Shown: positions 45,737 to 58,276 of the stretch, in pieces
Layout of the letters: each line of letters begins with the position of its first letter
Position numbering within the stretch: position 1 is the stretch's first letter
NCBI GenBank assembly: GCA_030568195.1
Contig: JAJLTO010000004.1
Span: 1 to 64,000, forward strand
DNA length: 64,000 nt
Reading direction: 5' to 3'
From: Dipodascopsis uninucleata var. uninucleata
Lineage: Eukaryota; Ascomycota; Lipomycetes; Lipomycetales; Lipomycetaceae
Notes under the pieces: model-generated
Told to the model about the DNA's origin: nothing
The model's input: the letters and a program-made list of their open reading frames with translations, nothing else
Database searches by the model: none
Position numbers and translations under genes: made by a program

Positions 45737-46871
45737 ATGAATTCAGTACTCTTCCGTAATTCTTTGCGCAGTAAGTATAAGATACTATAGATGATTTGTG
45801 ATTGTATTGTTGAAGAGCTGGCGCAACTAATAATAATTATCTGTAGCTGTTACTCGTTCGCCAGCTTCGGCTCTCATCCGAGGACTTATTACACCTCAGC
45901 GACTCACTGCGTATGTATAACTTCCTTTTGAATATTATTTTATTGAAGAATGTTTATTGTGATTTGTGCGATAAATCCTGAATGGACTAGATAGACTGGA
46001 TGGCAAATGTGCTTAATTGAATGTTTATGTGATAGTTGGGGTGCGCTTAGTTAGTGTCACTGAACGATTCCGGGATGGGAAGATGTCAGGCATATAAAGA
46101 TGAAGACGACAGAGATTGCCTCAAATTAAAGCATTGTCTTAATTTTGTTAGCTAACGTCATGTCTTTGACATTGTAGGTGTTTGACAAAGGGTTATGCTA
46201 CTGGTCCAGATCCTAAGGCTAAGGCATCTTCCTTGATTAGCTCTATTCCTGATTCTGCTCTTTCCAAGACCGGAATTCTTGCTACTGGTACCGCTGGTGC
46301 TGTCTATGCTGTCAGCAATGAGCTATATGTTCTTGGTGATGAGACTACTCTTCTAGCTATCTTTGCCGCCTTCATTTTCATGATCTCTAAGGTTGTTGCA
46401 CCAGCTTATACCGAATGGGCTAATGGATACATCTCCAACATGACCTCTATCCTTAACAAGGCCCGCGAGGAGCACACTTCCGCTGTTAAGGAAAGAATCG
46501 AGAGTGTCTCACAACTCAAGGATGTTGTCGAGACTACTAAGACTCTGTTCGAGGTCTCAAAGGAGACTGCTCAGTTGGAAGCTAAGGCTTTCGAGCTTAA
46601 GCAGACCGCTGATTTCGCTGCTGAGGCTAAGAGTGTTTTGGACTCATGGGTTCGTTATGAGGCTAGTGTTCGTCAGCGTGAGCAGAAACAGCTTGCTGAT
46701 TCTGTTATTGCCAAAATCGAAAAGGAAATCAGAACTCCCAAGTTCCAAAAGGATGTTCTTAGCCAGAGCGTTGCTGAAATTGAGAGTGAGTTTTTTTTGT
46801 TACACTAAATATATGACTACGATATAGGTATACTAACCACTTTTACAGAGATTTTCGCTCCTGCCAAGTAG
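45737..46871 (+). CDS. ATP4: Mitochondrial ATP synthase subunit b (Atp4)
   Basis: Four exons (45737-45770, 45847-45910, 46178-46785, 46849-46871) encode 242 residues. An Arg/Ser-rich presequence (MNSVLFRNSLRTVTRSPASA) is interrupted by two introns. The mature part has two hydrophobic segments (TGILATGTAGAVYAVSNELYV and LLAIFAAFIFMISKVVAPAY). A long helical stalk follows (ISNMTSILNKAREEHTSAVKERIESV to RQREQKQLADSVIAKIEKEI) and the last exon gives KIFAPAK. Subunit b is the peripheral stalk that holds F1 against rotation in the inner membrane. The stalk exon is unusually rich in frequent-looking codons and less AT-biased than neighbours, as expected for a highly expressed gene. The second intron (267 nt) is long for this genome. 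Confidence 0.95.
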
Positions 46872-47211
46872 ATAGGTAAGAAGGAACGATAACTAGATTA
46901 CATTAAATTTCAAGAACGCTTGTAATTATTCAATAATTTTTTTGTTTAAAAGCTAATTCTGGTTGTTTCATTGGTGAAAGACTATACTTAATTTACAGAG
47001 AATGTATGGCGTATCGATTTTTCTTTGCACCATGTAGTAACTTTGAATTTGCTTATGAATAAACACTATATTTTATCATAAAAACTTGACCGAAGATAAA
47101 TTTACGCAATAATTGCATCGTAGCTTTTCTTAAAACTGCAATTTCAATTCCATTTTATATGGCTATTCGGTATTCCTTAAAAGCTGTATATAGCCTCAAC
47201 TATAGTGCAGC
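46872..47211. terminator. Convergent 3' intergenic region
   Basis: About 340 AT-rich bases between the ends of ATP4 and the questin-oxidase-like gene; no gene seen. Confidence 0.45.
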
Positions 47212-48917
47212 TTACTGACTTTTACCATATATAGTGAAAGTTCCTGCTTTTCTAGTAAAAATGTCGGCGCCTTTGAGATAGAACTCATCATTTTCCTGAC
47301 GCACGGAGCTCAATGATTTGAAAGCACGCAATGCTGGTTTGACATACGAAGTTAGTATATTTCATATTTCACTAATCTATTTAAATGCTATCAGTTACAT
47401 ACCTGTAAGATATGGGACATTATATCTCTGTGGGCTTGCTAGTGCAAATCTAGTTACCTCATTCCATGTTGCATTATCCGAAGATTCGCTAGTCAGCTCT
47501 TCAGGAACTGTTAAAATTTTCGGCATCTTAGCAGAAAGGTACGAGAGTACCATAAATAGCCATAAAGATGAGGCTAAAGAGACTTTATTCGTGGATGTGA
47601 AATTCATAGAGAGAACATGGCAAGCATGGGCAAATGTCAGGGTATAAAGTAATGACAGATCGAATTTTGATGAGTTTTTAAATGACGACATGAGTAATAC
47701 CGACGATAGATGAAACAGGTCTTCCAAAATTTTCTGGGGATCTAAATCACAGGTTAATACCTGAAACTTTTATGTCCTGAGTAAATTGTGGGAAGGGAAT
47801 AGTTACCAGAAGTATTCAGCTTGTAAAAGTATTTTAGTATTGTTTCGCTATACTGATCGAATAACCGATCAAAGTCTAGATCATTGCCTTCTAAACTTCC
47901 AAGCGATTCAATTTCCTTAGAATCTCGCATATTGTTTAATATGACTAGTGCATCATTCTCCAGATATCTGAGATTTCCGCTACTCAAAAGATTGGGGTAA
48001 TTCTTAACATAAGTGTCAATATAATGTGAATATGAAGGGTAGGTTGACGCTACCAACGTGAGAGCTTCGGATTCAAAGTTAGCTATACGATCATAAGACT
48101 TGAGCATCCTTCTTATGTATACACACCTTCCAATGCAATTTCTGGGCTGTCTAGTTCGAATGCATACTATAATATACAGTTAGTTTTTATAACATTCAGC
48201 TTATATTGCAAATGAAGTGAAAGACACTTACAGCCATATGCATCATAGGCTGGCCCACTATATACGCTAACAGTCAGTATTGTACTACAAGATCATAATC
48301 TTTGTTCCGTTTAACATATTTGAAGACATACAAGCCCCTATAAGACCATTAAGTAATTTTGCGTCGTCTAATAGTAGATATCTAAACGAAACTTTTTTCC
48401 AATCATAGTTGGTTTCGGTTACTAATTCTTCGTCGAAGAAATCTTTATATCCTCGCTGGTATCTAAAGTATCACCGATTAGTAAATTCTACACCATTTAC
48501 AAACCTATTTTAATAACTCACTCTCTGTCTCCATAAAAAGATCGCCAGTCGTCTTGTGTTACCTCTGAGGGGCTGTCTTCTTTCCAGATTTCCAAATCCT
48601 TTGACACCACTTCATAGAGATCAACTAACTGGTCTGAAGTAGCTCCTAAAATATATGCAGCACCAAGTAGCTTGAAATATATAACAATTAGAGTACAATT
48701 TTGTTAACAGCTTTAAATATGCACTTACTTGTGGCATACAGTTGCAGCTCTTTCTATCATTATAAAGGACAGCGTAAGTGGCATAATTTCCTCTTAATAG
48801 CTCGTGTACTTTGACAAGAGGAAGTTTGGGAGTGGCCGCCTGCTGTAGCTTAATTCTCTGAATACTACGCTGTAATTCAGTCTGCTCATCTGCTTCACTA
48901 GATATAGAGGTACCCAT
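47212..48917 (-). CDS. Questin-oxidase-like protein (DUF4243 family)
   Basis: Eight minus-strand exons: 48917-48729, 48670-48522, 48462-48332, 48257-48232, 48166-48127, 48082-47807, 47741-47403, 47333-47212. All joins keep frame and give about 423 residues. Family marks appear in order: KSCNCMPQ followed by LLGAAYILGATSDQLVDLYE, DSPSEVTQDDWRSFYGDR, then EYQRGYKDFFDEEL. Next come LIGALGQPMMHMA and YAFELDSPEIALEA, the histidine-bearing core assembled from two tiny exons. Later LLYTLTFAHACHVLSM is seen. Relatives include AflY and GedK, Baeyer-Villiger-type enzymes acting on anthraquinones in fungal polyketide pathways, but many homologues have no known substrate. There is no polyketide synthase or other pathway gene nearby, so a stand-alone role is likely. 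The model is dense with introns and deserves transcript support. Confidence 0.82.
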
Positions 48918-49216
48918 CTTATAACTTGATTTAAGTAGCGTATTTGCTCAAATTATATATATCATGTTTAGATCGTCGAGTTGGGGATTCCAGCTTTTAT
49001 ATAAGGCGACTCCATAGATCCTCGTCATATTTGGGAATTTTGTTGAGTATCAGACCTCATTCCATCTCGAGATGCGCCATAACTCTTAAGGGTAAGTTTT
49101 TTACTTTCAGATCTTTTAATTATCTACGCGTTTATATAAGTGTCACTGATTTTTATGCTACGAAAAAGATACACAGGTTTTTTAAAAGAATTTCTTATTA
49201 TTGTACATAATAGAGC
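48918..49216. promoter_or_regulatory. Divergent promoter questin-oxidase-like / UBE3D-like
   Basis: About 300 AT-rich bases between divergent starts; no further gene and no recognised site. Confidence 0.4.
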
Positions 49217-50780
49217 ATGAGTAGATGGTCTAACTCTATAAAAAAGAAGGATTTATCAGATCAGGCATTGTTATATTGCGAGTACCTGCCAAATGTATCG
49301 TCAATTTCTCTTATTCTACAACCCGTGGATAAAATACCCGATCATCTGACAGCTCTCAGCAGTACTACTCTTTATTACAAGCTAGACGGCGAAAGTGACG
49401 CAGAATTAATTCCGTTACCTGCACACTTATCGAAAGACACACATCTAGTGTTAAATGACAAGTGCCAGTATGATAGATCAACCAAAACTCTTTCATTGAG
49501 ACTGAAGGGCTATTTAGAATTAAGGAGACAATCTCTATATCCTCTTTCAGCTTCTAAATTGAATGATCTGAAATCATTAGAATGCAAAAAATGCAATGCG
49601 GTAGTAATTTCTCATATTAGATATCTAGATATGCCTTCAGAAAACTGGCATGAGATGCTGAATTTCTGGCATTGTCATAAGCCAGAACACGATAGTCATC
49701 ATCAAGAGACTGAGACTATTACGAAGGATATACTGCGGCCCAAAAAATCTCTGGGTCTAGTAGGACATAACTATATATTATATTTGAGGGAGGATATATC
49801 AAATATTAAGGTAAGAAATGATCTATATAAATTTGCCTTGCTATTTGAATTTCGTTACTCTTATGTGGTAAAGTTGTAAATATATCACGGGTTTCTAAGA
49901 AGGCGCTTTTATTGAGTATCTATACATAATAGTGCCGATACAAGAACCCAATATGAAAATGACTTATCACTGGCTTACAGCTTCATAATATTATCGCTTT
50001 AGACTCTGTGTTGCGTAATTATCACTATTGAATGTCCAGTGACTATCCATCATGAATGTTTGATTGGGTTATTGTTGGGCTTCTTAGGAGGTAACGCTCA
50101 ATCAGCGTTTATATGATCAATGAATTGATGAGGAGGCCAAGTTCCTAATGATCAATATGCAATAACATAAACTGGAGTTGTTATTTTGCTAGCTCTATCC
50201 AACAGGAATACATGTCAAACTAACATTATCACAGCAGGATGAATCTGATGAGGTTTCTAATATCCGATGTGGAACATGTTCCGCGGAATTGGGGCAACTC
50301 GACACTAACGACAAAGAGGTGGTGAAGCTATATAAGTGGAATATACAAGCTCAGGGAAATGACATTGCAACGGAAATTTTTATCTCATCACTTCTGCTAG
50401 ATATCGCTGAATTTCATGCTACCTATCAGTTTCTAATTGAGCGGCTCGTCTCAAAAAGTGTGAAATTATACGTACGTGTAGCTGCTTACCTATAATATAA
50501 AATGCTAAACTTACTAATCAATGAGCTTTAGATTTGGATTCTTAATAGTGATGTGTATTATACATCACGTAGCAGGAATACTCCAACAAGGGCGATGAAG
50601 GTTTTGTATTCAGAGAACCAGCTTCCTGAGCCGTTACAATTTCCCTCCATCGAACATATAGAGCTTCCAAGTTCTATAATTAGTGAACTTTTGGAAGTTC
50701 TTGACAATAGATGGAGACTTCTTCCCGAATCTCTCTCATCATTTATGGGTTGGAAAGTAAGCATTTTAGAGCGGCTATGA
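49217..50780 (+). CDS. E2-binding HECT-like protein, UBE3D/Ipa1 family
   Basis: Three exons (49217-49810, 50193-50471, 50532-50780) give about 373 residues. The first exon has LKSLECKKCNAVVI (first CxxC) and PSENWHEMLNFWHCHKPEHD, the diagnostic block of this family, then LGLVGHNYILYLREDIS. The second exon begins LYPTGIHVKLTLS and includes IRCGTCSAELGQLD (second CxxC) and VKLYKWNI. The third holds the C-terminal RAMKVLYSEN. The family comprises human UBE3D (E2-binding, HECT_2) and yeast Ipa1, which is linked to pre-mRNA 3'-end processing. The first intron is 382 nt, so an additional tiny exon inside cannot be ruled out, but the direct join is in phase. Confidence 0.82.
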
Positions 50781-50888
50781 GACAACTGATCAACTTAAAA
50801 TGATATTGCGCACACGCGCTATACACAATCTAAGATTCAAAAAATAATTGTAATATAGTACACTGTTAGTATATTATTCGAAATGATT

Positions 50889-52391
50889 CTAGTGTATCTT
50901 CGATTTCGCTTGACGGTCTTTTAGCCGAGAGCTTTCAATACTGTACCATCCAGCACTCAGAAACACTACAGCAGCGCCAATACACGTTCCAACAGAAAGC
51001 ACGTTACCAAATATATATATCGATAGAAGAAGACTCATGCATTTTCGTACATTGAGAACAATAGTGACTGTAACAGCAGAAGCCGTCCCTGCCAATTTAT
51101 TAACACCTCGAACACAAACATATTGTGTAAGAGCGTTGAATGCTAGATATATGTAACTCTCTGGAATAGAAACTTGGTCAGAAAAATTGGGTATCAGCTT
51201 AGTTAAACTAATTTTATCTGATTTTCCAAGATTTGCGAATTCATTCCTAATTGACGTTCTCATGGGAAGGAAAAATGGTAAAGATAGAAAATGCTATATA
51301 GTAATATTAGAAGATATTCTAATAATATTGGCACAAATACAAAGAAACGTACCATATAAAAAAGATTTTCTCTCCAATAGCTGCCATACTTTTTGTATGT
51401 AAATTCGTTCACTTGGCCCATTATAGCAGATATCAGCTGTGCTAGAAAGAGAATCATGATACCAAGAACAAAATCTTTATTGATAATTGTATTTTCTGCG
51501 ATATCTGGTTCCGAGCTACTGTTCTCATGCTAAAACCAAAATGTTTAATCAGTATTGAGCAACAACATAATAAAGGATATTAAATACCTTCAATTCAGGA
51601 TCGCATAGAGTAGCAACAATAACTCCAGTAGTAAGTAATATAACGCTGGCAATCTGCACTAGTGAAAAGCGTTTACCACAGAAAACACCGACTATGAGAC
51701 CCATGACAGTGCCACCTGACCGAAATATAATATGAACAGGCACAGAAATATGATATTTCCAAACACTATTATTCAGTATAGATACCAGAAAGAACATAAT
51801 CACAGAAAAGACGTATCGTATAAAAGGTACATGAGGCTTCCCCAAAAAAAATGGAGGTCGCGAGATATCGAAAAAATGAAGATATCCTTCTGTAGCAACT
51901 AGTGAAAACTGCACAAAGGTTATCAAATTCCCTATATATATGTATGCATGTAAGATACTGTTAACTCAGTGTTCTCTCTTTGTATCGTTTGAAAGATCTC
52001 GTACCCGAAAAAGGATGCTCTCTAAAATTAAGAATCAATAGTTCGTTAGTCTCACGAATCTCTAAACAGAATGTATAGTTTCGACCCAATATAAGCAAAG
52101 CACATACTTGATAATTGCTTCTAAGGTAAACACATTCGAGCAGCAGCCTCCGAAAATAAGGGAAAGAATTACCAGCCAATCTGAAAACCCAGTTTGCAGT
52201 GCAATTGTGATTATATTAATATGTTTGTTCCTGTCTTCCGAAGTTTGCAAAGCATCGTCTGTTGTTTGCTCTAACTTCTCAAGGCTCTCATCTGTCGTAT
52301 CATCTGTTATTTTATTATCATTACCAGAATTTCCGACCTCCCTTTTTTTAAGCGATTCAGTTTCAGCTTCGTAAGATAATGCTTTCGCCAT
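50889..52391 (-). CDS. UAA-family nucleotide-sugar transporter (Yea4-like, UDP-GlcNAc type)
   Basis: Five exons (52391-52108, 52021-52005, 51931-51588, 51529-51353, 51293-50889, minus) give about 408 residues. A 17-nt micro-exon joins NVFTLEAIIK to EHPFSG and on to NLITFVQFSLVATEGY, matching the family exactly. Later motifs are LGKPHVPFIRY, LNNSVWKYHISVPVHIIFRSGGTVMGLIVG, GQVNEFTYKKYGSYWRENLFYM+HFLSLPFFLP, and NALTQYVCVRGVNKLAGTASAVTVTIVLNVRKCMSLLLS. About ten membrane spans. Yea4/SLC35B4 relatives move UDP-GlcNAc (or UDP-Xyl) into ER or Golgi for wall and glycan synthesis; the substrate is inferred. An unusual hydrophilic N-terminal extension of about 60 residues is rich in Thr, Glu and Asp. 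Confidence 0.88.
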
Positions 52392-54259
52392 CCTCACTCT
52401 GTCTATCAATTGAGAAGAAGATTCTCAAGTCGTCGCTGAAGTTCTGTCTACCTTGTCTTGAGACCTTGAAAGTAGTTAGTCTATCTATAACGACTGTTAC
52501 ACAAGGCAGTGTAATTGAGCCGCACAGCATCTTCGAATCTCACTTTATGGCTTACATTGCATGACGTCGACAATCCACTCTCAATGCCAGTTAGCTGTTG
52601 CTGTCCTGATCCATGATATCATCACATTGCTGTAACTTATTATTTTACACTGAAGAGAAGGGAATTACGAATTCATGGCAAGGATTTGTATCATATGATT
52701 TTCTGGCTTAATTCTTTCTTATTCTGTTTTATTGCTATGATATGTACTGAAATGTGATAGAACTTTTTCTAGTTTTCGATGCGCTCGGATGGGAGCAGAT
52801 CTGAAGAGGAAGATGCATAGTAGACAACGTGCGTGTTTGGTGAGAGTTGCACACAAGACGCCTGAAAATTTTCATAATGAGTATTGATGAAGGAACTCAT
52901 GATGGGACTATAAAGATGAGATTTTCCTACTATTATCTAGAGCTAGTTTAGGGAGTTTAGATATACCAGACAGAAGGAGCCACGATGATTACTAGTCTAT
53001 TTCTGCAAATACCACGATGAATACCTACTGGACAACATAGATACCTGAATCATATGATATCAAATATGGAATTTTATCTTTCCATCTTTCTGCTTTAGAT
53101 GTTTAGGACACCATTTACTGACTCCGGTCTCTTGAAACCCGTTTCTGCATCATTTGGTCATGTCTCTATGCGTGCTGTAGTTGACGACGATCAACTGAAG
53201 CATTTCGATACCATATCATATACTAGTTCAATTTTTGATACCATGTGCTCAAACAATCTGTTGTCTGTATGCCGCATATCCTTTTTATGCTCTAAAATGG
53301 GGCCGCTGACTCACTGATATCGACATACCACCTGAGCAGTCAATAATCTGATATATCTGGTGCTGAAATTATCTGAATCTGGTACGTGCATATTGCAGTT
53401 TAATGTCTTATTTTAGTTATGATTTTTAGTAAGCTTGGTGCTTAGAGATCTCGCAGTCTCATGTTAGAGCAGGAGTTAGACGCAAAGCGCTCATAGTAGA
53501 AGCAGTCTTTACTAAGTACTGCTTATCAAGTTGAAGTACAACTAATATTTACATGGAAATGTTTAACTCAGTGTTTAATATATTAATTGAACATACTAAT
53601 TTATTATATACGTACTATTCAATGAAACGTTCACTAACATGTAGCTTTTGGCTTACTAGCTCCCTAGATGTGGTTATCTGGTAACGATTTCTCGATTTCT
53701 CGAGGCTATTCGGCTGGTCAATATAGCTAGCAATATACTAAATACCAAATTCTCTGTGAAAGTATACCACTTATAATATACCTAATTCTAAACGGATATC
53801 CTTAAAGGAGTGGGTGGGTGGGACCATATTAATACCCCGATACCCTTTGTACTCAAGTCAGCAATAATATTCGACAAACTTGGGTATGACCTTGAACAGA
53901 GAGATAAAGCCACCTGTAATATCAAATATTTTATACAATTATACAAGATACACCAAATAACCTCGACCACTTGACTGTCTACAAGAGGTATTCTAGTTCA
54001 ATTTTCCGAGTATTATTTCTCGATTTTTGCATTATAGATTTAATATCATATATAGTCTGCAGAACTGATAATTCCGCGGTGCTTTTAATGGATAGCTGGT
54101 CTAATATTAGTGTGAACGAATTTAATCCGAGGCGCACTTTATCTGACTTCGGTATCTTTCTCGGTATAAATATGTAGCCTAGGTCTGATTCTTTTCTCCC
54201 GACGAAGGCAAGTATACTGGCATTCTGTTACTACTTAACTATCGATGAAATAGAGAGAA
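52392..54259. other. Gene-poor spacer between two genes
   Basis: About 1.9 kb. No reading frame with support on either strand; the longest (53099-53317, 72 codons) resembles nothing known. Contains the promoters of the YEA4-like transporter (left) and the 2-hydroxyacid dehydrogenase (right). Confidence 0.5.
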
Positions 54260-55483
54260 ATGTCTACCAAACCGAAAGTTCTTATAGTTGCTGATGTCAC
54301 TGAGACTAATAAAGTCTATGAGGACTTTCAGTCAAAGTTCGAGTGTATTGTGAGTATGTTTAGGTTAATAGTTCACTCAAAAAGTTTCTAACTAGTGGCA
54401 AAGAATTACAAAATAACGACAAAGGAAAAACTGCTGGAAGACTTAAAAACTAAGTATAATGATATCCGGGCCATTTGGGCGATGTGGTTGGGATTCGTCG
54501 TATGTTAATTTTGTTTTACATAGCGCTGCATACTTCGCAATGATCTAATATGTTTGAGCGTTTGTTAATAGGAGCTTGGATTTATTGTTGAAGATGACAT
54601 TCAAGAAGCTTTTCCTGATTCCGTTGACGTAATTGCTTTGGCCAGCGTAGGTTACGACAGATTCAATATCGACCTTCTCACAAGAAAAGGTATAAAGTTG
54701 TGTAATTCTCCGGCCAATGAATCTCAAGGAGTGGCTGAAATTGCACTTCATCTTATGCTGTCTACATTTCGATATACATCCCTTTATGAGCATCTTCTAA
54801 GAGAAAAGAAGAACCTTGGTATTGCCCGATATTCGGTCGATACTGATATGTGGATCAAAGGCATGCCAAAAAGGCAGGAGGGAGAAGCTTATAGCCTCGG
54901 CCATAATATAGGAGGGCGTCCTTCTCACTCTCTCAAAAACCGAGTGTGTGGAATCTTTGGCATGGGCTCAATTGGAAGGGAAATTGCAAAACGCGCATTT
55001 GCATTCGATATGAAAGTTCATTATTATACTCGGACACCGCTTTCCGAGAAAGTTTCAGTTACTCATGGGTTGTGCTTGGCTAGCATGACTGCTCACTCGA
55101 CTATCGAGGAACTTTTCAAAGCATGTGACGTTCTTGTTTTGTGTGTACCTCTGACACCTCAAACCTCTGGTGTGGTTAATACAGATTCAATTAGGATAAT
55201 GAAACCAGGTGTTAAAATTGTCAATGTTGGTCGTGGTCGTTTAGTTAATATACCAGATCTTGTGGAGGCTCTTGATTCTGGTCATGTGAGTGCTGCTGGC
55301 CTCGACGTGTATCCTGATGAACCGCATTTGCCAGAAGATCTTGTTAATAGATGGGATGTAACTTTGTTACCGCATATTGGATCTTCTACTCAAGAGACAA
55401 ATATCTCTGCCGAAAATATTTGTATGAAAAATATTGAAGATATCGTTCTAAACGGCGGTCCAGGAATTTCTCCAGTCAACTGA
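54260..55483 (+). CDS. D-isomer-specific 2-hydroxyacid dehydrogenase
   Basis: Three exons (54260-54353, 54396-54499, 54572-55483), about 369 residues. The catalytic domain includes ALASVGYDRFNIDLLTRKGIKLCNSPANES. The NAD(P)-binding Rossmann motif is GIFGMGSIGREIAKRAFAFDMKVHYYTRTPL (GxGxxG). The family active-site residues appear as VNVGRGRLVNIPDLVEALDSG (Arg side), AAGLDVYPDEP (Glu) and LLPHIGSSTQET (His). Arg-Glu-His are thus all present. Fungal relatives reduce glyoxylate, hydroxypyruvate or 2-ketoisocaproate; which one this takes cannot be told. The first donor was chosen as GTATGT after GTG A, because the alternative GTGAGT breaks the frame. Not linked to a pathway neighbour. Confidence 0.9.
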
Positions 55484-55915
55484 AAATGAATTATATCAAT
55501 CTTTCAGTTATATCAACTATAGATTTATGTTGTGCATTTTGCCATAATATATGTATTAGAGTATGAATTAGTTATCATATTAAGATCTACCAAATTATGC
55601 CCACAAAACCCTTTTGCTAAGATTTCATCATTATGTATAGCATCTATTTTACAAATTCTTCTAAATTATTACTCTCTGTTCTTGCTCAATATTTTCTTAA
55701 CCAAAAAAGAACAGTACGACAAACAACCAGAACGACAGCAAATAAGAATCCAAATATAACGCCTTGTATCTGTATATAATTAAATATATAATTATATACT
55801 AAATAAATGTGTATATGTACATGCATACATATAGTTATATACTAGGAGCATACAGTTTCTCCAAAACAAATTATAATATGCAGTTGTAAAAATTTCAAGT
55901 GAACATATCGCTCAC
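55484..55915. terminator. Convergent 3' intergenic region
   Basis: About 430 AT-rich bases between converging genes, with (AT)-rich tracts near 55780-55850. No gene seen. Confidence 0.45.
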
Positions 55916-58008
55916 TTAAACTTCAACCAAAGGATTAGTAGGAGACTCTGGCAAATTAGCGGCGGATGATGATTGACCAGAACCTGAAGACCATGTAATC
56001 GACTCTTCACTTCGGCGGTCGCTTGGATTAAGCGACAAACCACTAAAATTAATAGACATTCCATTATGTAGATCTTCATCCTCGTCATCTGAAGAGTGAT
56101 GATTATCAAAATAGCCACCAGTACCAATAATCTCATCATATTCTGGAGGTGGGGTGACCAACGGAGGTGGAGGAATATCTGCATCAAATGGTGGCGGATT
56201 CAGTGATGGCCGTCTTAACAAATGCACAGGTCTGGGTGTATTCTCAAAATCAGGATCCGAATTCCGTCCCTCACTGGCGACGCAAGGACAAGCTGGTATA
56301 CCATTTGATGAAGAAGGAGCAGAGAATATATTGTATGCAGGTAGAGATACATTAGCCATTGTGCAACGACAGCTCAAAAGATGGAAAGGCGAATCAATAG
56401 ATACTTCAAAGTGACGTCGCTTAGAAGGATCATCAGGATCAGTTTTCGACAAACGTAAAAGGACTTTAATCCAATGATGAACCTTAATATTAGCATAAGT
56501 AGTATCTGGACGTAGAGATTCACGATTCGTCATTTCACATCCTGGAATCTTAGCATTGAGCTCAAATTCGATTGGACCTGCTGTCTCCGAACCATCATCT
56601 AAGTCACCCAAAAGATTAGTTTCATTCGAAGAACCATGCTCATAAAGAAGATATTTTCGGACTGGCTCTATACGATGTACTTTCTTGTTGTGACAGAAAT
56701 ACTCCGTATTCTCTGTGATAAGAATTCGGATTCTATGACAACGAACCTTCGCTAAAGGTGTAAGTTTAAAAGCAACAGGTACCGTTGTTCCAATAGGAAA
56801 GGCCTTTCCGCCAATTACTATATCATAGTGTAGCTGATCTTCCCAGTTTCTTGAAACAACAATAGGCTCGCCGTTCTCAAGATTAGCTTCCGCAGGAGTT
56901 CGGACAAGTAAAACTGACTTCTTTCCAACAAGCTTAGACTTAAATGCACCAGGTCTCTCAATGGTAGCTTCAAGTTCGTATCTCACAGAGCCGAGAGTAC
57001 ATTCTATCGACTCTGGCAGTGCACTATCAAGCAAAAGCTCAAAATTGTAATGATAGTCACCTGGAGGGAAAAGACGATAATTCTTAGACTTTGATGTAAT
57101 AGTCATCTCATCTATTTCTTGAATGGCAGCTGAACGAGATATAGATCCGGATCGTCTAGAAGCTGAAACAGAAGATCGAGGACTACGAGAAGCTGAAGTC
57201 TCACGAAAAGCGTCACTACTGGGCGCTAGAAGTCGACCTCGCGAATCTGCCACAATATCAGCACCATAAGAACCATCAGGAGTAAATTGTCCACTAAAGA
57301 ACGGCCAAGCATGCGATATTACATCCTTTTCTTCAGAATATTCCTCCTTTGCTGGCGGAATACCTTCGGGCCATTCGGTCCGCGCTTTACCATTAAACCA
57401 AAGAGATATTGCCTTTATCTTAGTGGGCTTAGCAACATGTACTTTGAGGGTACCCCGTAAGAAAGCTGGAGCCCGTGCACCACTCTCTGCTCGTTCAAAT
57501 CCCTGAAGAAATAGTATAGGCTCAGCAAGAGTTATCGACATCGATAAAGAACCTGAATTAGTAGATGCGATAGGTTTTACTGATGGAATAGTCGGCACAG
57601 ATGGACCATTACTATTTATGGAGAAAATACCAGCACTGTTGAGAGTAGCACTACTGCTATTACTACTATTTAAAGAATTTGCAGCAACAGCAGCGCTGAA
57701 TAGTGAAACTGATGCCATTGGAGGAACAGAAATTGCAGTGCTATCAAGCGGCGGAGATGGGGGAGGTGATACTGGATAAGAGATCGACGAGGTAGATCCA
57801 ATATCACACGACTCTGCGATGTCTTCTAGCTCCTGTTGCGAATACGGAGGAGGAGAGTCCGGAGCAAAGCCAGAAGGACTTGATCTCAAATGCCTTGTTG
57901 ATGAATGCGTATTACCGACGGGCGCAGCTAGAGAATTCTCCAACTCTGACAAATTCAAGAAAGACGGCGGCTGCTGATAATTATGCTGTGGGTTGTGGAC
58001 ACAGCCTA

Positions 58009-58042
<34 letters not shown>

Positions 58043-58276
58043 GATATTATTATTGCTATCGCTATTTATATCAGAATGATTATTGTTACTATGATTATTA
58101 TTGTTGCAGTTGCTGCTGTTTAAATTGATTTTGCTGGTCCCGGACGACTGCGAAGTGGATGATGTGTGGAATATTGCCTGCTTAAGAAAGCGGCGCGAGA
58201 ACAAAGATGACGCCAGGTTGTAAAGTAGAAAAGAACCCTTGAGCGCAAAACTCAAACTCAAGAAGCAACTAGACAA
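55916..58276 (-). CDS. Alpha-arrestin with PPxY motifs (ubiquitin-ligase adaptor)
   Basis: One open frame of about 786 codons. Arrestin_N runs from about residue 240 (EPILFLQGFERAESGARAPAFLRGTLKVHVAKPTKIKAISLWFNGKAR). Arrestin_C includes PIVVSRNWEDQLHYDIVIGGKAFPIGTTVPVAFKLTPL and IKVHHWIKVLLRLS. Two Rsp5-binding PPxY motifs flank the fold: PPPY upstream (about residues 142-145) and PPEY near 56126-56146 in the tail. Such proteins recruit Rsp5/Nedd4 ligases to membrane transporters for ubiquitination and endocytosis. The start is unresolved: no ATG occurs in the first 186 codons (next ATG 57718), although this part carries a PPxY and a poly-Asn run and looks coding. The true start is probably in an unseen upstream exon. 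The C-terminus is disordered and Ser/Pro-rich. Confidence 0.85.
58009..58040 (-). repeat. (AAT)n microsatellite coding poly-Asn
   Basis: About ten AAT units (ATT on the plus strand) encode the Asn run in the N-terminal extension of the arrestin. The adjoining sequence is also Asn/Ser-rich. Confidence 0.9.

Noticed and set aside
53099-53317. 72-codon frame between the transporter and the dehydrogenase
   Set aside because: Short, no hydrophobic or domain pattern, no flanking splice structure that extends it.
57880-58128. Plus-strand frame with a poly-Tyr run
   Set aside because: It is the complement of the poly-Asn repeat inside the arrestin reading frame; no family and no independent support.
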